Part shown: in pieces, positions 1 through 5,177 of the stretch
How the letters are laid out: every line of letters begins with the position of its first letter
Position numbering within the stretch: the first letter of the stretch is position 1
Assembly (NCBI GenBank): GCA_946183815.1
Contig: CAMHDG010000081.1
Location: forward strand, 1-6,947
Direction: 5' to 3'
From: an uncultured bacterium
Lineage (GTDB): Bacteria > Cyanobacteriota > Vampirovibrionia > Gastranaerophilales > Gastranaerophilaceae
Length of the DNA: 6,947 nucleotides
Position numbers and translations under genes: made by a program
The notes under the pieces: generated by a model
Told to the model about the DNA's origin: nothing
The model's input: only the letters and a program-made list of their open reading frames with translations
Databases searched by the model: none

Positions 1-91
1 TTTACCAACTGTTAACATAACCATTCCTTATAACTAACCCTGTTCATATAAATAAATTTTTATAGAAAATTTGCTAGTCAGGTATTTTTTT

Positions 92-107
92 ATTAACTAA
101 TGTTAAT
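92..107. promoter_or_regulatory. Inverted repeat at the promoter of the DegT-like gene
   Basis: ATTAAC and GTTAAT form perfect 6-bp arms around a TAAT spacer. The repeat covers the place where a -35 box would lie for the TATAAT at 123-128, so a bound protein there could repress or replace -35 contact. A second TTAAC-type palindrome, TGTTAACA, lies at 10-17. A role as operator is inferred from position and symmetry only; in AT-rich DNA such short repeats also arise by chance. Confidence 0.3.
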
Positions 108-119
108 CTTTATTCTGTA

Positions 120-128
120 TGATATAAT
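120..128 (+). promoter_or_regulatory. Extended -10 promoter of the DegT-like gene
   Basis: TGATATAAT matches an extended -10 element (TG, one base, TATAAT). No good -35 is seen 17 bp upstream. Transcription would start about 7 nt after the box, near base 135, which is the A of the ATG. The message would therefore be leaderless or nearly so. Confidence 0.55.
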
Positions 129-134
129 TTTTGA

Positions 135-926
135 ATGATAAAACTAAACCTTGCAAGAAACTGTTTAAGATATTTAATAAAAGCATACGGGATAAAAGAA
201 ATTTATGCGCCATATTATTCCTGCAACACTGTTTGGAATGCAATAAAACAAGAAAATTGCAGGATAAAATTTTATCATATAAGAGAAGATTTTTCACCCC
301 TGACAATATTTCCTAAACAAGCCTTTATTTTATACATAAATTATTTTGGGTTGTGCGATAAGATTTGTAAAAAGTTAGCAAAAATGTACCCAAAATTAAT
401 AGTTGATAACACACAGGCTTTTTATTCCGAACCGATGGGGCTAGCAAGTTTTAATTCTTTGAGAAAGTTTTTCCCCGTTCAAAACGGGGCTTATCTATAC
501 ACAGAAAAAATTTTAAAGGATAATTTTGAAAAGGATAAAGAATTATTTACCCCTTGTAGTATGCAGAAAAATTATGAAAAATTTGTGGAAAACGAACTTA
601 TTTTAAATAAGGAACACATTAAATATATTTACCCCAAAATAGAAAAATTTATGGAAAATTTTGATTATGATGAGGACAGGAAATTAAGACTGGAAAAGTA
701 TTTTGACTACGACAAAAAATATAATAAATATAATAAAATAACAATTAAACCGACAGAAAAAGAAGTTCCGTATTGTTACCCTTTATCAACGGATGACATT
801 AAAATAATAAATGAATTAAAAGATTCAAAAACTCCTTATTTAGCCTTATGGGGAGAGATAAACAAAGACTTTTACGAATACGGATTTTTGAATAATACAG
901 TTGCACTTCCGCTAACTGACTATTAA
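135..926 (+). CDS. DegT/DnrJ/EryC1/StrS-type aminotransferase-fold protein, short form
   Basis: This 263-aa protein resembles PLP-dependent fold-type I enzymes of the DegT/StrS group, which transaminate keto-sugar nucleotides. Residues 8-49 hold the small-molecule-facing start of the fold (PYYSCNTVW at 26-34). VDNTQAF at 90-96 matches the Asp/Gln PLP-contact motif (D91, Q94). SFNSLRKFF at 105-113 carries K111 as the candidate Schiff-base lysine, followed by the usual glycine turn (NGAY, 117-120). The C-terminal part (CYPLSTDDI, ALWGEI, LNNTVALPL) also fits. At 263 aa it is well below the roughly 370 aa of typical members and ends right after LPLTDY, where family proteins usually have one more helix. 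The start is secure: an in-frame TGA lies directly before the ATG and the next Met is residue 84. There is no Shine-Dalgarno sequence. No sugar-biosynthesis genes lie nearby, so the substrate is unknown. No signal peptide or membrane segment is present. Confidence 0.75.
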   Translation: MIKLNLARNCLRYLIKAYGIKEIYAPYYSCNTVWNAIKQENCRIKFYHIREDFSPLTIFPKQAFILYINYFGLCDKICKKLAKMYPKLIVDNTQAFYSEPMGLASFNSLRKFFPVQNGAYLYTEKILKDNFEKDKELFTPCSMQKNYEKFVENELILNKEHIKYIYPKIEKFMENFDYDEDRKLRLEKYFDYDKKYNKYNKITIKPTEKEVPYCYPLSTDDIKIINELKDSKTPYLALWGEINKDFYEYGFLNNTVALPLTDY

Positions 927-1486
927 GCGAAATAATCGCACATTGTTTCATTAACGGCATCATTAACTATTTTCGCACCTGCTTTTGCTACTGATGGTTT
1001 ATAAATATTATTAAGCATAGGAAAAATATCAGTTTTAGGGTTTGCCTGAAAAACCTGCTTAATAAAGTACCCGATAGATGAGCCGTTCATAAAATCAGAA
1101 CTTTGTATGTATTCAACACTTGCACCCATTTCTTTCGGGTCTTTTTCCTGTATTTTATTTGTTAATTTACAAAGATAACTAAAAACGGGAAGGTTTTTAT
1201 CATTTGTTTCAAGAGGTGAACCATTAAGATAAAATCTATGCTTTTTTGACATATATTCTTCTTCGGGTTCAGTAGTCGATACATTTACACTAACTGCCCC
1301 TTCGTATGCAGTAGTATATTTTTCAGGGCTACCTGTTTTTTTGATTGCTTTTCTAAATTCATCTAAATCGTTTCCGCTTTCATCATTGGTCAGTTGCAAC
1401 GATAAAATATTCATTGTGTTATTCATTTCCGGCATGGCAATAAACATTGCACCCGCATTTTTTATACCTGTAAAACTAACTGTCAT
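923..1486 (-). CDS. Orphan hypothetical protein, 187 aa
   Basis: I do not recognise a family. The protein has no clear signal peptide and no membrane segment. It starts MTVSFTGIKNAGAMF, has an acidic stretch near residues 73-77 (EPEEE), and has only two cysteines. The mixed composition suggests a soluble cytoplasmic protein with alpha and beta parts; this is inference. The ATG is preceded by a run of six G (on the message) ending 5 nt upstream, an unusual but usable Shine-Dalgarno tract, and by an extended -10 element further up. Its stop codon overlaps that of the convergent DegT-like gene by 4 bp. It diverges from the 122-aa orphan gene at 1654. Coding is supported by its length, its ribosome binding site and tight fit between neighbours; function is unknown. 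Confidence 0.75.
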   Translation of the reverse strand: MTVSFTGIKNAGAMFIAMPEMNNTMNILSLQLTNDESGNDLDEFRKAIKKTGSPEKYTTAYEGAVSVNVSTTEPEEEYMSKKHRFYLNGSPLETNDKNLPVFSYLCKLTNKIQEKDPKEMGASVEYIQSSDFMNGSSIGYFIKQVFQANPKTDIFPMLNNIYKPSVAKAGAKIVNDAVNETMCDYFA

Positions 1487-1490
1487 GGTT

Positions 1491-1498
1491 TCCCCCCT
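1491..1498 (-). promoter_or_regulatory. Poly-G ribosome binding site of the 187-aa orphan gene
   Basis: On the message strand the tract reads AGGGGGGA and ends 4-5 nt before the ATG at 1486. Six consecutive G can pair with the CCUCC anti-Shine-Dalgarno region in several registers. It stands out in this AT-rich DNA and supports the chosen start. Confidence 0.6.
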
Positions 1499-1499
1499 G

Positions 1500-1526
1500 T
1501 ATCACACATTCCAGTTATATCACACA
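1500..1526. repeat. Direct repeat TATCACACA spanning the -10 region of the 187-aa orphan gene
   Basis: TATCACACA occurs at 1500-1508 and again at 1518-1526, a period of 18 bp. The reverse-strand -10 element lies between and within the copies, and the proximal copy covers the expected transcription start. The arrangement would suit a regulator binding two direct half-sites. This is inferred from spacing and position only. Confidence 0.35.
1514..1522 (-). promoter_or_regulatory. Extended -10 promoter of the 187-aa orphan gene
   Basis: On the reverse strand TGATATAAC is an extended -10 element, with the TATAAC hexamer at 1519-1514. The start of transcription would fall near 1507, giving a leader of about 20 nt that contains the poly-G ribosome binding site. 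No convincing -35 is visible, as is common with TGn promoters. Confidence 0.45.
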
Positions 1527-1610
1527 CATAAATATTTTTTACTTTGAGTAAAGATATTTTAAGCATTCTACTAATATTATACAATTACGCTAATAACAAA
1601 TTTATTTTTC

Positions 1611-1632
1611 AGGAGTTTTATAAATGATGTAG
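1611..1632 (+). other. Two-codon leader ORF with its own Shine-Dalgarno site
   Basis: AGGAG at 1611-1615 stands 8 nt before ATG ATG TAG (1624-1632), a minimal open reading frame. Its stop lies 9 nt before the Shine-Dalgarno site of the 122-aa gene. If transcription begins upstream of 1611, ribosomes could load here and stop at once. Such start-stop units can tune translation downstream. It could also be a chance arrangement; no independent evidence of use is visible. Confidence 0.3.
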
Positions 1633-1653
1633 GATAAAATTAGGAGCAAAAAT

Positions 1654-2022
1654 ATGATATTAGAATCAGTTTATAAACACGCATACGAAGGTTATACACA
1701 TAATCTTAACGGTCGTTCTAAAAAGGCTGTTCAGTCTTATACCAAAATGTATAAAGCAGGGCGGGAAAACCCGACTCAAGCAAAATATACAATCGAAATG
1801 GCAAACAAAAAAGCAAATTCTGATTATTATGAAACAACAAAAAATTCTGAATTTAAAACAACAATGAACACCTTAAAAACTTTTGGCAGAACACTTGTTG
1901 ACTATGTATTTAATTCTGAATTTAGAAAAGCAGATAACGCATTCAGTGAAGCATATAACAAAATGTACCCTAAAACTCACACAATTAGAGATGCGATTAT
2001 TGCTGAAAGAAATATGCCATAA
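1654..2022 (+). CDS. Orphan hypothetical protein, 122 aa, repeat-containing
   Basis: No family is recognised. The protein is basic, rich in Lys, Asn and Tyr, without Cys or Trp, and lacks a signal peptide or membrane segment; it looks mostly helical and soluble. Two kinds of internal repeat are visible. NSEF followed by Lys or Arg occurs at residues 64-68 and 87-91. A pattern A-x(4 or 5)-Y-x-K-M-Y occurs at residues 25-33 and 96-105, recalling helical repeats such as TPR, though no full TPR can be claimed. TAGGAG at 1641-1646, 7 nt before the ATG, is a good ribosome binding site and fixes the start. The gene stands alone, diverging from the 187-aa orphan gene and ending in a strong terminator, so it is likely its own transcription unit. 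No clear promoter is seen; TACAAT at 1580-1585 is only a weak candidate. Confidence 0.8.
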   Translation: MILESVYKHAYEGYTHNLNGRSKKAVQSYTKMYKAGRENPTQAKYTIEMANKKANSDYYETTKNSEFKTTMNTLKTFGRTLVDYVFNSEFRKADNAFSEAYNKMYPKTHTIRDAIIAERNMP

Positions 2023-2052
2023 AATTTTAATTTAAAACTATTATAAAATCTG

Positions 2053-2082
2053 AAAACGGGGAATGTATATTCCCCGTTTTTT
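2053..2082. terminator. Rho-independent terminator, likely bidirectional
   Basis: AAAACGGGGAAT (2053-2064) pairs perfectly with ATTCCCCGTTTT (2069-2080) around a GTAT loop, a 12-bp stem with the GC block in its middle. On the forward strand it ends in six T (2077-2082), so it terminates the 122-aa gene. On the reverse strand the stem also ends in four T, so it can stop the convergent YihY-type transcript, whose stop codon is just 5 bp away. Confidence 0.9.
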
Positions 2083-2086
2083 ATAA

Positions 2087-3016
2087 TTATTCTTTATTAT
2101 CCTTTTTGTATTCTTCGTAAAATCCTGTTTCTTTTGCGACTTCTTCCTGATGCTCAATAACCTCAAGAATTTTGTTCCTTTCAAGTTTATCGTGAACTTG
2201 AGAATTTATTTCACCCCCTATCAAAACCAACATAGAGGTAAAATAAAACCAAATCATCAGCATCGCAAAGGCAGCAATAGAACCATACACAAGGTTATAT
2301 GTATGCAAAGTGTTTACATACATTGAAAACCCGCCCGATGCAATCAACCATATTGTACAAAAGAATAATGTCCCCGGAATAGCACTTTTACATTTCAATT
2401 CTTCACTCCACGATACATCAGGAAGAATATAATAGTGTAAAAATGCCATAACAAATAAGGCCAAAAATACAACAGGCCATCTTAATATAAGCAATAAATT
2501 TGCAGTATCAATAGGTAAAGATACAAACGCAATTAAAAATCTTATAATAACCCGCCCAAAAATAATAAGGTTAACACTCAAAGTTAAAATCAAAGTGTTA
2601 ACTATTACCATAATCAATGAGAGTAACCTTGTGTATAAAAAGGCTCTGGTTTCCTCAACCTTATACGCCCTGTTCAAACCTTTAATAATTACGGCAAGAG
2701 CATTTATCGACATAAAAAATGTAATCAATAACCCCAGTATCGCAACAGAACGACCGCTTGCAAAACCTAACACCTGATTTATAACTGAATGTATCATTGA
2801 CAAAGTATCAGCAGGCATAACTTTTTCTAAAAACATAAATAATGGTGTCATATAATAATTTTTTCCCAACAAAGTGAACAATGACATCAAAAACAAAAGG
2901 AACGGGAATATCCCAATAACTAACATATAACTCATTTCTGCTGCCATGCCGGAAAAATCGTTGTCTATGATTGAGATAATAGTATTTTTTAAAAAGTTAT
3001 AGGTTTTACTTTTCAT
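2087..3016 (-). CDS. YihY/BrkB (UPF0761) family inner-membrane protein
   Basis: This is a 309-aa polytopic membrane protein of the YihY/UPF0761 family, once linked to ribonuclease BN by mistake; its molecular role is not settled. About six hydrophobic segments are visible, near residues 28-51, 90-112, 130-155, 172-198, 212-234 and 244-268. The family's N-terminal pattern (AAEMSYMLVIGIFPFLLF, 25-42) and the C-terminal signature with YGSIAA at 244-249 and GGEIN at 267-271 are both intact. The last 38 or so residues are charged and likely cytoplasmic. Length is normal for the family. AAGGA 6 nt before the ATG is a good ribosome binding site, lying within the end of the upstream phosphoesterase gene. 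The two genes overlap by 11 bp, so they are probably co-transcribed and translationally coupled. No functional link between the two products is evident. Confidence 0.92.
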   Translation of the reverse strand: MKSKTYNFLKNTIISIIDNDFSGMAAEMSYMLVIGIFPFLLFLMSLFTLLGKNYYMTPLFMFLEKVMPADTLSMIHSVINQVLGFASGRSVAILGLLITFFMSINALAVIIKGLNRAYKVEETRAFLYTRLLSLIMVIVNTLILTLSVNLIIFGRVIIRFLIAFVSLPIDTANLLLILRWPVVFLALFVMAFLHYYILPDVSWSEELKCKSAIPGTLFFCTIWLIASGGFSMYVNTLHTYNLVYGSIAAFAMLMIWFYFTSMLVLIGGEINSQVHDKLERNKILEVIEHQEEVAKETGFYEEYKKDNKE

Positions 3017-3974
3017 ATTCTGTCCTTTTTATCTCATCAAGAATTTTTTCAACCGCAGAATCAACAGATGATTTTATAGTACATCCCGCCGCTCTGGCAT
3101 GCCCGCCGCCTCCAAAAGCAGAACAAATTTTTGCAACGTCATATTTCTTACTTCTCATTGATATTTTACAAATCTTGTTAGGTTCAATTTCTTTAACAAC
3201 AAAAGCCAAATCTGTTGTATCTATTGCTCTTAACTGTTCTGCTAAACCTTCGGTAAAATCTTCTTTTGCTTTAAATTTTTCTAAATCTTTTTTATAAACT
3301 GTTGTGTATGCAATTTTTTCGTTACCTGTAAATACTGCTTTTGAAATACAATAGTTCTGGAACATAACATAACTCTTTGACTTAAATTCATAACAATAAG
3401 CAAAAATATCGCTTGGCTTTGCACCTGATTTTACTAAATCGGCAGCGGCAAGCAAAACATTTTCGGTTGTATTATCAAATCTAAACCCGCCTGTATCGGT
3501 TAAGATAGCGGTATATAGACAAATTGCCGTTTCTTTATCTATTTCCCAACCTGAATTTTTAAACAGATTATACAAAACTTCCCCTGTTGAACTTGCCTCA
3601 GGCACTACATAATTATAATCCCCAAAATTATTATTAGTCTTGTGATGATCTATATTTATTGTTGTTTTTGCTTTATCAAACAATATTTTCATATCACAAA
3701 TTCTGTCAATATCAGCAACATCAACAGTGATAACCAAATCATAAACCAATGATGTATCATAAGAATGTTTTGCAAGTGTTAAATTCGGAAGAAAATTATA
3801 AACAGGTGAAAGATATGTAAGAGCACACATATCCGCTTTTTTCTTAAATCTGTTATAGATAGCCTTGTATAAAGCACAAGTTGAACCCAATGCATCACCG
3901 TCAGGGTTAACGTGTGAAATTATCAAAATCTTTTTAGAATTCTTAATTATATCTTCCGTATCTGCAAAATTCAT
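3006..3974 (-). CDS. DHH/DHHA1 phosphoesterase, NrnA-like (oligoribonuclease / pAp phosphatase)
   Basis: The protein (322 aa from ATG 3974) has the full two-domain layout of NrnA-type DHH phosphoesterases, which degrade very short RNAs and dephosphorylate pAp with Mn2+. Motif I is HVNPDGD at 21-27 (H21, D25, D27). Motif II is VDVAD at 84-88 (D85). Motif III is the DHH triad at 109-111 with N114. Motif IV is TAILTD at 155-160 (D160). The DHHA1 domain carries GGGGH at 288-292, followed by ARAAGC, for substrate binding. All metal ligands are present and the length suits NrnA (about 310-320 aa). It is cytosolic. A TTG at 3998 would add 8 residues, but it lies upstream of the predicted transcription start and has no ribosome binding site, so I use the ATG. 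There is no Shine-Dalgarno site: TATAAT ends 6 nt before the ATG. It heads an operon with the YihY-type gene. RNase versus other DHH activity cannot be told from sequence alone. Confidence 0.92.
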   Translation of the reverse strand: MNFADTEDIIKNSKKILIISHVNPDGDALGSTCALYKAIYNRFKKKADMCALTYLSPVYNFLPNLTLAKHSYDTSLVYDLVITVDVADIDRICDMKILFDKAKTTINIDHHKTNNNFGDYNYVVPEASSTGEVLYNLFKNSGWEIDKETAICLYTAILTDTGGFRFDNTTENVLLAAADLVKSGAKPSDIFAYCYEFKSKSYVMFQNYCISKAVFTGNEKIAYTTVYKKDLEKFKAKEDFTEGLAEQLRAIDTTDLAFVVKEIEPNKICKISMRSKKYDVAKICSAFGGGGHARAAGCTIKSSVDSAVEKILDEIKRTEYEK

Positions 3975-3989
3975 TGTATAATTATACAA
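3974..3989. promoter_or_regulatory. Palindromic bidirectional promoter between the DHH and DUF721 genes
   Basis: TTGTATAATTATACAA is a perfect 16-bp palindrome. It contains TATAAT on the forward strand at 3977-3982 and on the reverse strand at 3986-3981, so the two -10 boxes overlap. Predicted starts are near 3989 forward (26-nt leader to ATG 4015) and near 3974 reverse, which is the first base of the phosphoesterase ATG. Neither side has a good -35. Two polymerases could not occupy it together, so the two genes would compete. An operator role for the palindrome is an alternative. Confidence 0.5.
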
Positions 3990-4014
3990 CAAAATCAATC
4001 TTTATGGTTATAAT

Positions 4015-4353
4015 ATGAAAGAAATTTTATACACAGACTTTAAAGGAATAGACGGTGTAATCTCATCTTTAATAAACAACGATTCTATGTTGCAAAAAGC
4101 GATGAGGCGTTCTACTTTGTATAAATTTTGGGCAAAAGTTGTAGGCAAACCGTTTGATGAAAAATCAAAACCCCACGGAATGATAGGCGGAACAACGATG
4201 GTAGTTGCATGTGAAAATGCAGCCGTTGTTCAGGAATTAACTTTAAGAAAAAGACAGATTATAAAAAAATACGCACCCTACGTAAAAACTTTAAAGATAG
4301 AACTTAAAGATATAGTTTTTGACGCTAAAAAATGGGAAAATACCGAAAATTAA
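4015..4353 (+). CDS. DUF721 / DciA-like protein (replicative helicase loader homologue)
   Basis: This 112-aa protein matches the DUF721 (UPF0232) domain, which in DciA helps load the DnaB helicase at replication in bacteria lacking DnaC or DnaI. The family pattern is visible: a Trp and VVG (FWAKVVGKPF, near 38-47), a turn of HGMIGGTTMVVAC (54-66), then the helix VVQELTLRKRQIIKKY, and a closing beta strand ending in IVF (about 100-102). The domain covers nearly the whole protein, so this is a minimal form without the long disordered tail some DciA proteins have. ATG 4015 is the first possible start, because an in-frame TAA at 3979 is followed by no other start codon. It lacks a Shine-Dalgarno site. 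It diverges from the DHH gene and converges on nadC with a 4-bp stop overlap. Loader function is inferred from the family. Confidence 0.85.
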   Translation: MKEILYTDFKGIDGVISSLINNDSMLQKAMRRSTLYKFWAKVVGKPFDEKSKPHGMIGGTTMVVACENAAVVQELTLRKRQIIKKYAPYVKTLKIELKDIVFDAKKWENTEN

Positions 4354-5177
4354 TCAAGCCCTAAATCAAGTGTTGGGGCTTTTGCAACGATTGCACTGGA
4401 TGATATTACATCAACCCCTGTTGATGCTATCTCTTTTAATGTGTCCATATTCACATTACCACTTGCCTCAACTATTGCTTTATGGTCAATGATTTTTACT
4501 GCCTCTCTCATCATATCACACGACATATTATCAAGCATAATAATATCAACATTGCAGGCAACGGCTTCTTTAACCTGTTCAAGCGTATCACACTCAACCT
4601 CTATTTTATGAGCGTGCGAAATTGACTTTCTTAATTTTTCAACTGCTTTAGTTATTGACCCTGCAAATTTTACATGATTATCTTTTATCATGGCACAATC
4701 AGAAAGGTTGTATCTGTGAACATATCCGCAACCTGTTTTTACGGCATATTTTTCAAATATTCTAAAGTTTGGAGTATTTTTTCTTGTATCAACCATTCTG
4801 ACATTATATTCGGATATTGCATCTTGATATCGTCTTGATGTTGTTGCGATACCACTCATTCTCTGAATATAATTCAAAGCAGTTCGTTCTCCCGTAAGAA
4901 CCGCTCTTGCAGGCCCTGATATTTCCGCAAGTTTATCACCTTTTTTTATAATATCGCCGTCTTTTACAAAGAATTTAATTTTTACGTCTTCTGACAATAA
5001 TCTAAACACTGTTTCAAAAACATCCAGTCCGCAACATACACCGTCTTCTCTTGTGTTTAAAGTACAGTTTAATTTATCATTAACCCCTGTCAGATTATCA
5101 GTTGTAATATCTTCAAAACTAATATCTTCTTTTAGTGCATTTTTCACGTGTTCTTCAATATAAAATTTATTTAACAA
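4350..5177 (-). CDS. nadC: Nicotinate-nucleotide pyrophosphorylase (quinolinate phosphoribosyltransferase)
   Basis: NadC decarboxylates and phosphoribosylates quinolinate with PRPP to give nicotinate mononucleotide, in the cytosol. From the TTG at 5177 it is 275 aa, normal for the family. EDITTD lies at 22-27, and ERTALNYIQRMSG near 97-109 holds the substrate-binding Arg. DTRKNTP at 130-136 has R132 and K133, followed by H154-R155, then IKDNH at 164-168 with K165. E195, D216 and the EASG turn (237-240) complete the barrel. Two spots differ from the usual sequence: the GGG before the HR pair is GCG (149-151), and the Asn before HR is Val (153). The start is chosen because AAGGAG lies 9 nt before this TTG; a GTG at 5195 would add 6 residues but has no ribosome binding site in range. 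It overlaps nadB by 11 bp and is likely coupled to it. Its stop overlaps that of the convergent DUF721 gene. Confidence 0.96.
   Translation of the reverse strand: MLNKFYIEEHVKNALKEDISFEDITTDNLTGVNDKLNCTLNTREDGVCCGLDVFETVFRLLSEDVKIKFFVKDGDIIKKGDKLAEISGPARAVLTGERTALNYIQRMSGIATTSRRYQDAISEYNVRMVDTRKNTPNFRIFEKYAVKTGCGYVHRYNLSDCAMIKDNHVKFAGSITKAVEKLRKSISHAHKIEVECDTLEQVKEAVACNVDIIMLDNMSCDMMREAVKIIDHKAIVEASGNVNMDTLKEIASTGVDVISSSAIVAKAPTLDLGLD
4356..4383 (+). terminator. Terminator of the DUF721 gene, lying inside the 3' end of nadC
   Basis: AAGCCCTAA (4356-4364) pairs with TTGGGGCTT (4373-4381) as a 9-bp stem with one G-U pair and an 8-nt loop, followed by a short TTTT tract (4380-4383). It begins 3 nt after the DUF721 stop and is read through the codons for the last residues of NadC on the other strand. 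The T tract is short, so efficiency is uncertain. Confidence 0.5.

Noticed and set aside
54..91. AT-only inverted repeat (54-72) followed by a seven-T run, as a possible terminator of a gene to the left
   Set aside because: The stem has no GC pairs and no upstream gene is visible in the window.
103..306. Reverse 67-aa reading frame and forward 61-aa frame at 131-316
   Set aside because: They overlap the well-supported DegT-like gene in other frames and have no ribosome binding site or recognisable content.
473..489. Perfect GC-rich hairpin CCCCGTT-CAA-AACGGGG inside the DegT-like gene, sharing its halves with the terminator at 2053-2080
   Set aside because: It lies in coding sequence just after the candidate PLP lysine, with no T tract on either side, so it is not a terminator; the shared halves run in the opposite order and are short enough for chance.
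898..918. Hairpin CAGTTGC / GC-T-AACTG at the end of the DegT-like gene
   Set aside because: Short stem with a bulge and no proper T tract on either strand; not enough for a terminator call.
1341..1547. Forward 68-aa reading frame antisense to the 187-aa orphan gene
   Set aside because: No ribosome binding site; it looks like the complement of a real gene.
2595..2777. Forward 60-aa reading frame inside the YihY-type gene
   Set aside because: Antisense shadow of a clear membrane-protein gene.
3975..3998. TTG start of the DHH gene adding 8 residues
   Set aside because: It has no ribosome site and lies upstream of the predicted transcription start; ATG 3974 fits better.
4009..4014. TATAAT directly before the DUF721 ATG
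   Set aside because: It would start transcription inside the gene, and no suitable downstream start exists before residue 25; the box in the palindrome fits better.
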